Positions 18,230 to 26,571 of a stretch of DNA of 64,000 nucleotides are shown here, in pieces. The notes under the pieces are model-generated. The model ran no database searches, was not told the DNA's origin, and worked only from the letters and a program-made list of their open reading frames with translations. This DNA is from Avedoeria sp964651245. GTDB lineage: Bacteria; Chloroflexota; Anaerolineae; Epilineales; Epilineaceae. Both the position numbers and the translations under genes were made by a program. The stretch spans positions 62,001 to 126,000 of the forward strand of contig CAZYVI010000010.1 of the NCBI GenBank assembly GCA_964651245.1, in the 5' to 3' direction. Numbering within the stretch: position 1 is the stretch's first letter; each line of letters opens with the position of its first letter.

Positions 18230-18388
18230 ATGGAGCTTGGACTGCGCCTGCGGGCATTGTGGCTCATCGGTGCGACGTTCGTGTTCGGCCTGGCCGTGGC
18301 GTTCGCGCTGCTGTTCACCGCCCACACCCTGGGCGTCGAGGTGCCGACGCCGCTGAGCTTCGTGCTCGAGGCCGGCGCCAACGGCTGA
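18230..18388 (+). CDS. 52-residue single-pass membrane protein of the heme-copper operon
   Basis: Small protein starting MELGLRLRALWLIG with one hydrophobic segment of about 25 residues (10-34) and a short polar tail. The ATG at 18230 has GGAGGTTGGAG directly upstream. The frame is open further upstream (ATG at 18188), but that start lacks a ribosome site. Position before the subunit II and I genes suggests an accessory subunit, comparable in size to the single-helix subunit IIa of Thermus ba3 oxidase. No sequence similarity to a named family is claimed. Confidence 0.6.
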   Translation: MELGLRLRALWLIGATFVFGLAVAFALLFTAHTLGVEVPTPLSFVLEAGANG

Positions 18389-18418
18389 TCGAAGGCGCCC
18401 GACAACCGCATCGACGAA

Positions 18419-18453
18419 CCGGCCGGCCGGTGGGCAGTGCGCCCGCCGGCCGG
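18419..18453 (+). terminator. Strong hairpin between the two small membrane genes
   Basis: CCGGCCGGC (18419-18427) pairs with GCCGGCCGG (18445-18453), and an inner GGGC/GCCC extends the stem. It may attenuate transcription or stabilise the upstream mRNA; no T-tract follows. Confidence 0.45.
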
Positions 18454-18551
18454 CTGCCGTGTGGGGCGTCGGGGACCGCCTTGTCGCGGCCCGGCAACGG
18501 TGATACGCTCCGCCCGGGAGCAGCGCCCGCACCGCCCAAGGAGCGCCCGCG

Positions 18552-18716
18552 ATGGCCGACGGATCGCCGCCGGAGCCCGCACCCGGCCTGCCGTGGCAGC
18601 AAGCCGTCCTCGACGACGTCTTCCTGCTCATGATGTTCGGGCTCGTCGTGCCGACGCTGTTCTACATCGTCTGGGGCCTGATCGAGCTGGCCAGCCTGCC
18701 GTTGTTCACACCGTAG
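18552..18716 (+). CDS. 54-residue single-pass membrane protein of the heme-copper operon
   Basis: Begins MADGSPPEPAPGLPWQQ, then one membrane helix (about residues 23-46, LLMMFGLVVPTLFYIVWGLI) and ends LPLFTP. AAGGAGC lies about 8 bases before the ATG. It lies 70 bases before the subunit II start at 18786. An accessory subunit or assembly helper of the heme-copper enzyme is inferred from position and topology. Confidence 0.6.
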   Translation: MADGSPPEPAPGLPWQQAVLDDVFLLMMFGLVVPTLFYIVWGLIELASLPLFTP

Positions 18717-18785
18717 GACGGCCGGCGGCAGCCGCGGCTCGACAACCGCAGCGATGACCCCCGCATGACAACAGGAGAGACCGCC

Positions 18786-19328
18786 ATGGTCGAACGATCG
18801 AGCACGCTCGTCGCGCCGGGCGCCCGATGGTGGGCGCCGCTGGGCCGCGACGAGCGCCTCTGGTTCTTGGTCGTCGTGGTCTGGGCGCTGGCGATGTTCC
18901 TGATGATGTTCTTCCTGTGGCCGGCGATCGGCGAGCAGCAGCTGACGTTCGCCTCGTACCGCAGCGACACCGCCACGTTCCGCGCCGCCGTCGACGCCTC
19001 GATCGCCGCCCACCAGGTCGACGAGCTGGCCGGGCGCCCGGTCGTGGCGCCGCCGCCGGGCGACGTCTACCTGATCGGCGAGCGCTTCCAGTTCTCGCCG
19101 CTGCTGCGCCTGAAGCAGGGCGAGACGTACCGCCTGCTGGTGTCGTCGAGCGACGTCCAGCACGGCCTCTCGATCCAGCCCGACAACATCAACTTCCAGG
19201 TCCTGCCCGGCTACGTCAGCGCCATCACGCTGACGCCGAAGGCGTCGGGCGACTACACGATCGTCTGCAACGAGTACTGCGGCGTCGGCCACCACACGAT
19301 GGTCGGCCAGATCGTCGTCACGCCGTAG
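18786..19328 (+). CDS. Heme-copper oxidase-type subunit II with CuA site
   Basis: 180 residues: one N-terminal membrane anchor (about 26-49) and a periplasmic cupredoxin domain. The CuA ligands are intact with Thermus ba3 spacing: Cys161, Glu163, Cys165, His169 and Met172 in CNEYCGVGHHTM, plus an upstream His in DVQHGLS. It therefore accepts electrons from a cytochrome c or similar donor and passes them to subunit I. The ATG at 18786 is chosen because AGGAGA lies 7 bases before it; the ATG at 18765 precedes that ribosome site. It is 14 bases from the subunit I start. Confidence 0.9.
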   Translation: MVERSSTLVAPGARWWAPLGRDERLWFLVVVVWALAMFLMMFFLWPAIGEQQLTFASYRSDTATFRAAVDASIAAHQVDELAGRPVVAPPPGDVYLIGERFQFSPLLRLKQGETYRLLVSSSDVQHGLSIQPDNINFQVLPGYVSAITLTPKASGDYTIVCNEYCGVGHHTMVGQIVVTP

Positions 19329-19342
19329 CACAGGAGGCGGAC

Positions 19343-21049
19343 ATGGCCCTCGCCGATGCCCTCGGCCGCACCTGTCGGGTGACCGGCCTCCACGTCGACC
19401 GGCAGTCGGAGCGCCTGATCGTCGTCAACGCCGTCACGGCGGTGCTGTGGCTGGCCACGGGCGGCACGCTGGCGCTGCTCATCGCGCTGACGCGCTGGCC
19501 GGCGGTGCAGCTCATCACCAGCGCCGAATGGTTCTACCGCCTCGTCGGTGCCCACGGCGCGGCGATGCTCATCTTCTGGATCCTGTTCTTCGAGGTCGCC
19601 GGTCTGGTGTTCGGCGGCACGATCCTGCTCAACCAGCCGATGACGGCGCCGCGCGTCGGCTGGCTGGCCTACGGCATGATGCTCGTCGGCTCGCTCTGGG
19701 CGGCGGCGCTGATGCTCTCGGGCAAGGCGACGGTCATGTTCACGGCCTATCCGCCGCTCGAGGTCAGCCACTGGTTCTACCTGGCGCTGCTGCTGTTCGC
19801 CGTCGGGGCGCTGGTGGCGGTGATCCACTTCCTGATCCAGGTCAGCCGGGCCCGGATCTCCGGCCGCGTCCGGACGCTGCCGCTGTTCACGTTCGGCCTG
19901 GTGGTGGCCGCCATCCTGGCGCTGTTCACCCTGGCCAGCGGCACCGCGGCGCTGATCCCGGCCTGGCTGGCCAGCGCCGGCCTCACCGAGGCGGCCGACC
20001 CCGGTGTCTACCGATTGCTGTTCTGGGGCTTCGGCCACGGCGCGCAGCAGGTGAACCTGGCGGCCATGGTGGCGATCTGGTACGGCCTGGCCAGCCTCAT
20101 GGTCGGCGCGCGGCCGATCAACGAGGGGCTCAGCCGGCTGGCGTTCCTGCTCTACGTCCTGTTCATCCAGATGGGCTCGATGCACCACATCCTGGTCGAT
20201 CCGGGCCTGAGCCACTGGGCGCGCGGCATCAACACCAGCTACTTCCTCTACGCCGCCGTCATGGGCAGCATGATCCACGCCTTTACGATCCCGGCCTCGG
20301 TCGAGGTGGCCCAGCGCGAGAAGGGCCACAGCGGCAGCCTGTTCGCCTGGCTGCGCCGCGCGCCGTGGGGCTCGCCGGGCTTCAGCGGCTTCGCGCTGTC
20401 GTTCGTCATGTTCGGCGTGCTGGGTGGGATCAGCGGCGTGATCATGGGCGGCATCCAGCTCAACCTCATCGCCCACAACACGCTCATCGTGCCGGCCCAC
20501 TTCCATATGACCGTGGTGGCCGGCACGACGCTGGCGTTCATGGCGGTCAGCTACGTCCTGGTGCCGCTCATCACCCGCCGCGACCTCTTCCTCCCCGGCT
20601 GGGCCAAGCTCCAGCCGTACATCTTCACCGCCGGCATGCTGGTCTTCGGCATCGGGATGGGGCTGGCCGGGCACTGGGGCGTGCCGCGCCGAAGCTGGGA
20701 CATCGGCCTGGCGGCCTACCCGTTCGCGGCCGACACGTTCGCCAGCCCGCGCGTCCACTTCGTGCTGGGGATGCTGGCGGTGGGGGCGATGATCGCGATC
20801 GTCGGCGGGGCGATGTACGTCGTCGTGGCTGCCGGCACCGTCTTCCTGGGCCGCCGCAACGACGTGCCGAACATCGGCCACGTGGACGCCGGGGCGTTCG
20901 AGCCGCCGGCCCCGGCGCCGGCGCCCCACGGCCGCGGCTTCGAGGCGCCGGGGACGATGGCCCTGGCGGCCACGTGGCTGGCGCTGTTCGTGATCCTCTA
21001 CGCCGTCTCGTGGCACGAGCTCAGCCAGGTGCAGTGGGGGATTCGCTGA
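19343..21049 (+). CDS. B-type (ba3-like) heme-copper enzyme subunit I lacking the active-site Tyr, possible NO reductase
   Basis: 568 residues, polytopic, collinear with Thermus ba3 subunit I. Metal ligands are present: His in GAHGAAM and His in PAHFHM for the hemes, and His232, His281 and His282 for CuB. In oxygen-reducing ba3 enzymes the residue four after the first CuB His is the cross-linked Tyr (H233/Y237). Here the stretch reads GHGAQQVN, so the position is Gln236. NO reductases of the superfamily carry Glu at this place. Loss of Tyr argues against ordinary O2 reduction and for a NOR-like activity. CAGGAGG precedes the ATG. The 3' end overlaps convergent ctaG by 29 bases. Confidence 0.85.
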   Translation: MALADALGRTCRVTGLHVDRQSERLIVVNAVTAVLWLATGGTLALLIALTRWPAVQLITSAEWFYRLVGAHGAAMLIFWILFFEVAGLVFGGTILLNQPMTAPRVGWLAYGMMLVGSLWAAALMLSGKATVMFTAYPPLEVSHWFYLALLLFAVGALVAVIHFLIQVSRARISGRVRTLPLFTFGLVVAAILALFTLASGTAALIPAWLASAGLTEAADPGVYRLLFWGFGHGAQQVNLAAMVAIWYGLASLMVGARPINEGLSRLAFLLYVLFIQMGSMHHILVDPGLSHWARGINTSYFLYAAVMGSMIHAFTIPASVEVAQREKGHSGSLFAWLRRAPWGSPGFSGFALSFVMFGVLGGISGVIMGGIQLNLIAHNTLIVPAHFHMTVVAGTTLAFMAVSYVLVPLITRRDLFLPGWAKLQPYIFTAGMLVFGIGMGLAGHWGVPRRSWDIGLAAYPFAADTFASPRVHFVLGMLAVGAMIAIVGGAMYVVVAAGTVFLGRRNDVPNIGHVDAGAFEPPAPAPAPHGRGFEAPGTMALAATWLALFVILYAVSWHELSQVQWGIR

Positions 21050-21929
21050 CGCCCGCCGCCACCGCGCCCGGCCGCGCGCCGGGCGCGGTGCGGCGGCTGG
21101 GCCACAGCGCGCGCAGCATCGTGACGAAGTAGAGCGCGCCGGTCAGCCACATCACGGCGCCGCCGAGCCGCTGGTCGGTCAGCGCGTCGACGCCCCAGGG
21201 TCGATCGGCGCCCGCGACGGCCGCGTACGTCGGGTAGAGGACGCGGGGGCTGAACAGCAGCGCCGTCGCCACCAGCCCGCCGCCCATGCAGTTGACGAAC
21301 GCCATGGCAAAGGTGGCGTGCGGCGACGCCTTGTGGTGCGCCGGCACCGGGTCGACGACGATCCACCAGAACAGCAGCGACGTGCCGAAAAAGGCGGCGT
21401 GCTCGAGTTCGTGCACCCATGGCGTCGCGAGCGCCCGCTCGTAGGCGCGCGGCAGGTGCCATAGCGCCAGGCTGACGTTCCACAGCACCGTGACGGTGAG
21501 CGGGTGGGCCAGGCCGTCGAGGGCGCGCCGCAGCCACCGCCGCCCGACCGTGGCCTGGAGGGCGCCGGCCACGCCGCGCGGCGGCAGGGCCTGCAGCGCC
21601 AGCTGCACCGGTCGGCCGAGCACCAGCAGCGGCGGCACGAGCTGCATGAGCACCAGGTGCTGGAGCATGTGGACCAGGAAGCTCTCGTCGTTGAAGGCGT
21701 CGAGCGGTCCGGCCAGCGCCACCGCCACCGCCGCCAGCCCGCCGTAGAACGCCGCCGCCCGCCAGCCCGGCGTCGCCGGCCGCCCGCGCGCCACGGCCGC
21801 CCGCCACGCCCAGGCGTAGCCCAGCGCCGCCGCGGCCAGACCGATCGCCACCGCCGGCTCGAACCGCCACAGCGCCAGGGCGCTCTCACCCGGCGACGGC
21901 ACGTGGGACAGCGAGCGGGCGGGCCACAT
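21021..21929 (-). CDS. ctaG: CtaG-type cytochrome oxidase assembly protein
   Basis: 302 residues with about seven membrane helices. It has conserved His-rich motifs of the caa3-type CtaG family: DESFLVHMLQHLVLMQLVPPLL, split by helix boundaries, and later LWHLP, HELEHAAFF and VPAHHKASPH. The family helps insert copper into CuB/CuA oxidases. It is convergent with subunit I and overlaps its 3' end by 29 bases, so the two transcripts are antisense to each other there. The ATG at 21929 (MWPARS) lacks a clear ribosome site; upstream in-frame sequence is low-complexity and not believed. Confidence 0.85.
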   Translation of the reverse strand: MWPARSLSHVPSPGESALALWRFEPAVAIGLAAAALGYAWAWRAAVARGRPATPGWRAAAFYGGLAAVAVALAGPLDAFNDESFLVHMLQHLVLMQLVPPLLVLGRPVQLALQALPPRGVAGALQATVGRRWLRRALDGLAHPLTVTVLWNVSLALWHLPRAYERALATPWVHELEHAAFFGTSLLFWWIVVDPVPAHHKASPHATFAMAFVNCMGGGLVATALLFSPRVLYPTYAAVAGADRPWGVDALTDQRLGGAVMWLTGALYFVTMLRALWPSRRTAPGARPGAVAAGVSESPTAPG

Positions 21930-22064
21930 GGCGGGATGGTGGGCGATGGACAGGGCGGGGTCAAGGGGCGCCGTCCGCGCCTGCGCCCGACGTCGGCCTG
22001 ACCGCCTCCGCCGGGCTGCGACGGGGTCGCCGTCCTCGCGGCGCCGTCGACCTCCCCGACGGCG

Positions 22065-22070
22065 TATACT
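22065..22070 (+). promoter_or_regulatory. -10 box TATACT, 6 bases before the sortase ATG
   Basis: TATACT with 6 bases to the ATG at 22077 puts the expected transcription start on the start codon itself. There is no Shine-Dalgarno, so a leaderless mRNA is predicted. Confidence 0.55.
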
Positions 22071-22076
22071 GGCCCC

Positions 22077-23126
22077 ATGCCCAGCACCCCGCATGGCGTC
22101 CCCGACGCTGCGACCCCGCGCCCCGCCGCCGCCGGACCGCTCCGGCGCGCGGCCCGGCGCGCCGCGGCGCGGCTGGCGCGCGGCGTCGGCGTGCTGCTGC
22201 TGGGGCTGGGCACGCTGCTGGTGCTCGTGGGCGTCTGGGTCGACGGCGCGCGGCGCGGCCGGCTGGCGGCCGAGGCCCAGATCCAGGCGCCGCCGCCGCT
22301 CGAGGACACGATCGCCGCCGCGCCGCCGGCCGCCGGCGCGCCCGCGGCGTCGCCCGCCGCGCCGGACGAGCCCGGCCGCAAGCGCGTGGCGGCCGGCGGC
22401 CTCGACGTCGCGCTGCGGCGCGTGGTGCGCTTCGGCGCCGCCGACGACGTCGCGCCGCAACCGACCGGCACGGCGACCCGGCCGCCGGCGAAGCGCGTCG
22501 GCCGCGCCGCGGCGGGCGGGATCGGCGCGGCGGGCGCGCCCGCTGCCGGCGACGCCGCATCGCCCGCCGCCCGCGCCGGCGAGGCGACGGCCGCGCCGAC
22601 GCCGATGGGGCCGCCGGACCACATCGTCATCCGGTCGATCGACGTCGACCGGCCGGTCGTGCCGATCGGCTGGACGGTCCAGGAGGTCGACAACGCGACG
22701 CTGCGCAGCGTCTGGGACACGGCCGACGACGCCGCCGGTTGGCACGAGACCTCGGCGCGGCCGGGGCAGATTGGCAACACCGTGATCAGCGGCCACAACA
22801 ACATCGCCGGCGCGATCTTCCGGCGGCTGCACGAGCTGGCGGTGGGCGACCAGATCGCGCTGCGCGCCGGCTCGGCCGAGGTGCGCTACGCCGTCGAGCG
22901 GCGGTTCATCGTGCGCGAGGAGGGCGCCTCGGCGGAGACGCGCGCCGCGAACCACCGCTGGATCGAGCCGACGGACGACGAGCGGCTGACGCTGGTGACG
23001 TGCTACCCGCCGTGGGGCAACTCGCACCGACTGATCGTCATCGCCCGCCCGGTCGTCGTCATCGCCCCCACCGCCACGGCCGAGGCGGCGGCGGATGGGT
23101 CGGGCGCGCCGCGGGGCGCCCGATGA
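22077..23126 (+). CDS. Sortase (class D/E-like)
   Basis: 349 residues. A basic N-terminus and membrane anchor (about 37-55) are followed by a long Ala/Pro-rich stalk (60-180) and the sortase beta-barrel. Catalytic residues are His240 in SGHNN, Cys309 in TLVTCYPPWG and Arg318 in NSHRLIV. Sortases join secreted proteins to cell-surface structures by transpeptidation. The stop overlaps the selA start (ATGA), an odd pairing functionally. No LPxTG substrate gene is seen in the window. The class is not decided; the TLxTC motif is shared by several. Confidence 0.88.
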   Translation: MPSTPHGVPDAATPRPAAAGPLRRAARRAAARLARGVGVLLLGLGTLLVLVGVWVDGARRGRLAAEAQIQAPPPLEDTIAAAPPAAGAPAASPAAPDEPGRKRVAAGGLDVALRRVVRFGAADDVAPQPTGTATRPPAKRVGRAAAGGIGAAGAPAAGDAASPAARAGEATAAPTPMGPPDHIVIRSIDVDRPVVPIGWTVQEVDNATLRSVWDTADDAAGWHETSARPGQIGNTVISGHNNIAGAIFRRLHELAVGDQIALRAGSAEVRYAVERRFIVREEGASAETRAANHRWIEPTDDERLTLVTCYPPWGNSHRLIVIARPVVVIAPTATAEAAADGSGAPRGAR

Positions 23127-24517
23127 CGGACGGCGCCGACCCGCGCCGCGCCCTGCCGGCCGTCCACGCGCTGGCGGCCGCGGTGGCCGCCGCCGAGGCC
23201 GACCTCGCGGCCGCGGCGGGCGAGGCGCTGGTGACGGCCGTGGCGCGCGACGTCGTCGCCGCCGCCCGCGACGCGTCGCCCGGCGGCGGGCCGCCGCCCG
23301 CCGGGGACGGCCTGGTCGCGGCGGTCGCCGGCCGGCTGAGCGAGCTGCTCGCCGACCGGCCGCGGCGGGTCGTGAACGCCACCGGCGTCGTGCTCCATAC
23401 GAACCTGGGCCGGGCGCCGGTCAGCGCGGCGGCGGCGGCGGCGATGGCGGCGGCGGCGGCCGGCTACGGCGACCTGGAATACGACCTGGCCAGCGGCCGC
23501 CGCGGCAGCCGGCACGACGTCGTGGCGCCGCTCGTGGCGCGGTTGTCGGGGGCCGAGGCGGCGCTGGTGGTCAACAACAACGCCGGGGCCACGCTGCTGG
23601 TCGTGGCGGCGCTGGCGGGCGGCCGGGCGGCGATCGTGTCGCGCGGGCAGCTCGTCGAGATCGGCGGCGGCTACCGGATCCCGGACGTCATGGCGGCCGG
23701 CGGGGCGCGGTTGGTGGAGGTCGGGACGACGAACCGCACCCGGCTGGCGGACTACGAGCGGGCGATCGACGACACGACGGCCCTGATCCTGCGCGTCCAC
23801 GCCAGCAACTTCCGGATCACCGGCTTCACGGCCGCGGTCGGCCTCGACGACCTGGTGACGCTGGGGCGGGCGCGCGGCCTGCCGGTCGTCGACGACCTCG
23901 GCAGCGGCAGCTTTCTCGACGTGGCACCGTTCGGCCTGGCGCCCGAGCCGACGGTCCAGGCCAGCGTGGCGGCCGGCGCCGACGCGGTGACGTTCAGCGG
24001 CGACAAGCTGCTGGGCGGCCCGCAGGCCGGCCTCATCGCCGGCCGCGCCGAGACGATCGCCCGGCTGCGCGCCCACCCGCTGTGCCGGGCGCTGCGGCCC
24101 GACAAGGCGACGCTGGCCGGCCTGGCGGTGACGCTGCGCCACTACCTGACCGGCCGCGCCCTCGACGAGGTGCCGGTCTGGCGGATGATCGCCGCCGCGC
24201 CCGAGTCGCTGGCCGCGCGCGCCGAGGGCTGGCGCCGGGCGCTGGCCGCCCGCGTCGGCACCGAGGCGGCCGCGCGGCTGGCCGTCGTGCCCGCCGAGAG
24301 CACGATCGGCGGCGGCAGCCTGCCCGGCGAGGTCCTGCCGACGTTCGCCCTGGCGATCGCCACGCCCCGTCCCGATGCCGTCGCCGCCGCGCTGCGCGCC
24401 GCGCCGACGCCCGTCGTGGCCCGCGTCGACGACGGGCGGGTGCTGCTCGACCCGCGGACGGTGCTCGACGGCGAGGACGAGGCGGTGGTGGCGGCGGTGG
24501 CGGCGGCGATGGGGTGA
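23123..24517 (+). CDS. selA: L-seryl-tRNA(Sec) selenium transferase
   Basis: 464 residues, the usual length. SelA converts seryl-tRNA(Sec) to selenocysteinyl-tRNA(Sec) with selenophosphate. The PLP-binding lysine is Lys295 in FSGDKLLGGPQAG, the same number as in Escherichia coli SelA. Other family signatures are NATGVVLHTNLGRAP, NNNAGATLL and HASNFRITGF. It starts within the sortase stop codon (ATGA). No selB, selD or tRNA-Sec gene lies in this window, so those must be elsewhere if the pathway works. Confidence 0.93.
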   Translation: MTDGADPRRALPAVHALAAAVAAAEADLAAAAGEALVTAVARDVVAAARDASPGGGPPPAGDGLVAAVAGRLSELLADRPRRVVNATGVVLHTNLGRAPVSAAAAAAMAAAAAGYGDLEYDLASGRRGSRHDVVAPLVARLSGAEAALVVNNNAGATLLVVAALAGGRAAIVSRGQLVEIGGGYRIPDVMAAGGARLVEVGTTNRTRLADYERAIDDTTALILRVHASNFRITGFTAAVGLDDLVTLGRARGLPVVDDLGSGSFLDVAPFGLAPEPTVQASVAAGADAVTFSGDKLLGGPQAGLIAGRAETIARLRAHPLCRALRPDKATLAGLAVTLRHYLTGRALDEVPVWRMIAAAPESLAARAEGWRRALAARVGTEAAARLAVVPAESTIGGGSLPGEVLPTFALAIATPRPDAVAAALRAAPTPVVARVDDGRVLLDPRTVLDGEDEAVVAAVAAAMG

Positions 24518-24640
24518 GGTGAGGCGCGGTCGCGACGCACCGGCGCCGCTGCGGGTCGACCGGCAACCCCAGGCGCGGTACCATGCGGCCGTCGCCGCCG
24601 CGCGGCTCCCGACCCGTCCCCCGAGTGGAGCGCCCGCCCC

Positions 24641-25537
24641 ATGCCCGCCACCTCGCTCTTCGGCACCGCCTTCGGCCGCTTCCTGATCCAGCTGCGCATC
24701 CGGTTCATCGCCGTCCTGGCGCCCCTGTTCCTGTGGGGGGCGTTCGTCCACGACGCGGCGACGTTCCCGGGCGTGCGGTTCTGGGCGGCGTTCGTCCTCT
24801 ACAACCTCTGCCTCTACGGCGGCGTCAACGCCCTCAACACGTTCTACGACCGGTCGACCGGCCCGATCGGCGGCCTCAAGAAGCCGCCGGCCGTCGACCC
24901 GTCGCTGCTGCGCCTGGCGTGGGGCATCCAGCTCGTCGGCCTGGCGGTCGCCGCCGCGATGCGCCTGCCGGTCGCGTTTCTCGTCATCTACGTGATCTTC
25001 ATGGCGCTCAGCGTCGCCTACAGCCACCCGGCGATCCGGCTCAAGGGCAGCCCCTTGGGCAGCGCCGCCGTCGTGGCGGTGGGCCAGGGCGCGCTGACGT
25101 TCGTCGCCGGCTTCGTGGCCGCCGGCGGCGACGCGGCCGCGGTTCGCGGCGGCGCCGCCGCGCTCGGCGCGCTGGCCGCGGCCGCGCTGACGCTCGGCAT
25201 GTACCCCCTCACCCAGCTCTACCAGCTCGACGACGACGCCAAGGCCGGCGACCGCACGCTGTCGCGCGCGCTCGGCGTCCGCGGCTCGTTCGCGTTCAGC
25301 CTGCTGCTGCTGGCCGTCGCCGGCGCCGCGATCCTCGCCGTCGTCCACCGCCTCCACGGCGTCGTCGACGCCGCCCTCGTCGGCGCGTTCTGGCTGGGGC
25401 ACCTCGTCCACATCGGCTGGTGGGGCCGCACCTTCGACGGCCGCGACTGGGAGCGCAACTACGCCCGCGTCATGGGCACGAACTACGTCGACGCGGCGGT
25501 GTTCGCGACGTACATCGTCGGGCGGTGGCTGAGCTGA
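24641..25537 (+). CDS. UbiA-superfamily prenyltransferase
   Basis: 298 residues, about eight membrane helices. The two Asp-rich prenyl diphosphate-binding loops are present: NALNTFYDRSTG (Asn63-Asp70) and YQLDDDAKAGDRTLSRALG (about 195-215). These enzymes attach isoprenoid chains to aromatic or other acceptors in quinone, heme or lipid synthesis. The family member cannot be named: UbiA, MenA and CyoE lack clear distinguishing signatures here, and the tail WGRTFDGRDWERNYARVMG is atypical. GAGTGGAG lies upstream of the ATG. An acceptor from the type III polyketide pathway is conceivable but speculative. Confidence 0.8.
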   Translation: MPATSLFGTAFGRFLIQLRIRFIAVLAPLFLWGAFVHDAATFPGVRFWAAFVLYNLCLYGGVNALNTFYDRSTGPIGGLKKPPAVDPSLLRLAWGIQLVGLAVAAAMRLPVAFLVIYVIFMALSVAYSHPAIRLKGSPLGSAAVVAVGQGALTFVAGFVAAGGDAAAVRGGAAALGALAAAALTLGMYPLTQLYQLDDDAKAGDRTLSRALGVRGSFAFSLLLLAVAGAAILAVVHRLHGVVDAALVGAFWLGHLVHIGWWGRTFDGRDWERNYARVMGTNYVDAAVFATYIVGRWLS

Positions 25538-25538
25538 G

Positions 25539-26570
25539 GTGCGGCGTGTGAACGGCGGCCCCGCCGGGCGAATGGCGGTCGGCTGGGCGGGCATCGCAGC
25601 CGCGATGGCGCTCGCTTCCTTGCGCCCGTCCGTCGGCGCATCGTCGACGTCTGCCGCCGCCGTCTGCGCCGACGCCGCCGCGCACCCCGAGTGGATCTTC
25701 TGCGACGACTTCGAGGCCGCCGACCCGACCGTCGGCCCGGGGCGCTACTTCGAGATCGACGACGACGACGGCGAGTTCGTGCGCCGCCGCGGGGCCGGGC
25801 GCGACGGGTCGTACGGCATGCGGACGCTGTGGCAGGCGGGCGAGGTCGGCGCCGGGGGGCTGAAGGTCGCCTTCGGGCGCAACCCGAACGGCTACATGAG
25901 CCGCAGCCGCATCCGCCCCGACGACGACTTCCACGAGATCTGGGTCCGGCTCGACGTCCGCCACGCGCCGGGCTGGCGCGGCGACCCGGCCAAGCTGATG
26001 CGCGCCACCGTGTTCGTCCACCCCACGGACTGGCGCCAGGCGATGGTCGCCCACCTCTGGGGCGACGGCCGCAACCACCTCCTCATCGACCCGGTGCGCT
26101 GCGTCGGGCCGGACGACCGGGTGCGGTGCACCACCTACAACGACTTCGAGCGCTTCGAGTGGCTGGGCTACCGGCCGGGCCCGACGCCGATCTTCGACAC
26201 GGCCCAGGCCGGCCGCTGGTTCTGTGTGGTCCACCACGTCCGGCTCAACGATCCCGGCCAGGCCAACGGCGTCCAGGCGTTCGCCATCGACGGCCGGCCC
26301 GAAGCGCGGCGCGACGGCCTCGATTTCGTGCGCGGCTACCGCGGCCACGCGCTGAACGCCGTCTTCGTCGAGAACTACTGGAACGACGGCTCGGTCCAGG
26401 CGCAGGAGCGTACCTTCGACAACTTCATCATCAGCGCCGCGCCGCTGGACTGCCCGCCGGCCGACGAAGTCGCGACGGCCACCGCCACGGCGGCGGCGAC
26501 GGCCACGCCGCCCGCGACCGCGTCGCCCGCCGCCCGCTGGCGCGTCCGGCTGCCGTGGGCGGCGCGCTAG
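25539..26570 (+). CDS. Secreted protein with polysaccharide-lyase/concanavalin-like features, function unknown
   Basis: About 343 residues. A signal-like hydrophobic start is followed by CADAAAHPEWIFCDDFE, a beta-rich domain with conserved aromatic and Asp residues (WVRLDVRHAPGW, LDFVRGYRGHALNAVFVENYW) and DNFIIS near its end. This resembles concanavalin-like jelly-roll domains of secreted glycan-binding or lyase proteins. The Thr/Ala/Pro-rich tail ends in WRVRLPWAAR, a form of the LP...R tail motif described in the findings. The start is uncertain: GTG at 25539, GTG at 25548 or ATG at 25572, the last giving the best signal peptide. No family is named with confidence. Confidence 0.6.
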   Translation: MRRVNGGPAGRMAVGWAGIAAAMALASLRPSVGASSTSAAAVCADAAAHPEWIFCDDFEAADPTVGPGRYFEIDDDDGEFVRRRGAGRDGSYGMRTLWQAGEVGAGGLKVAFGRNPNGYMSRSRIRPDDDFHEIWVRLDVRHAPGWRGDPAKLMRATVFVHPTDWRQAMVAHLWGDGRNHLLIDPVRCVGPDDRVRCTTYNDFERFEWLGYRPGPTPIFDTAQAGRWFCVVHHVRLNDPGQANGVQAFAIDGRPEARRDGLDFVRGYRGHALNAVFVENYWNDGSVQAQERTFDNFIISAAPLDCPPADEVATATATAAATATPPATASPAARWRVRLPWAAR

Positions 26571-26571
26571 C

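Noticed and set aside
18765..18785. Earlier ATG for subunit II at 18765
   Set aside because: The AGGAGA ribosome site lies after that ATG and before 18786, so 18786 is the better start.
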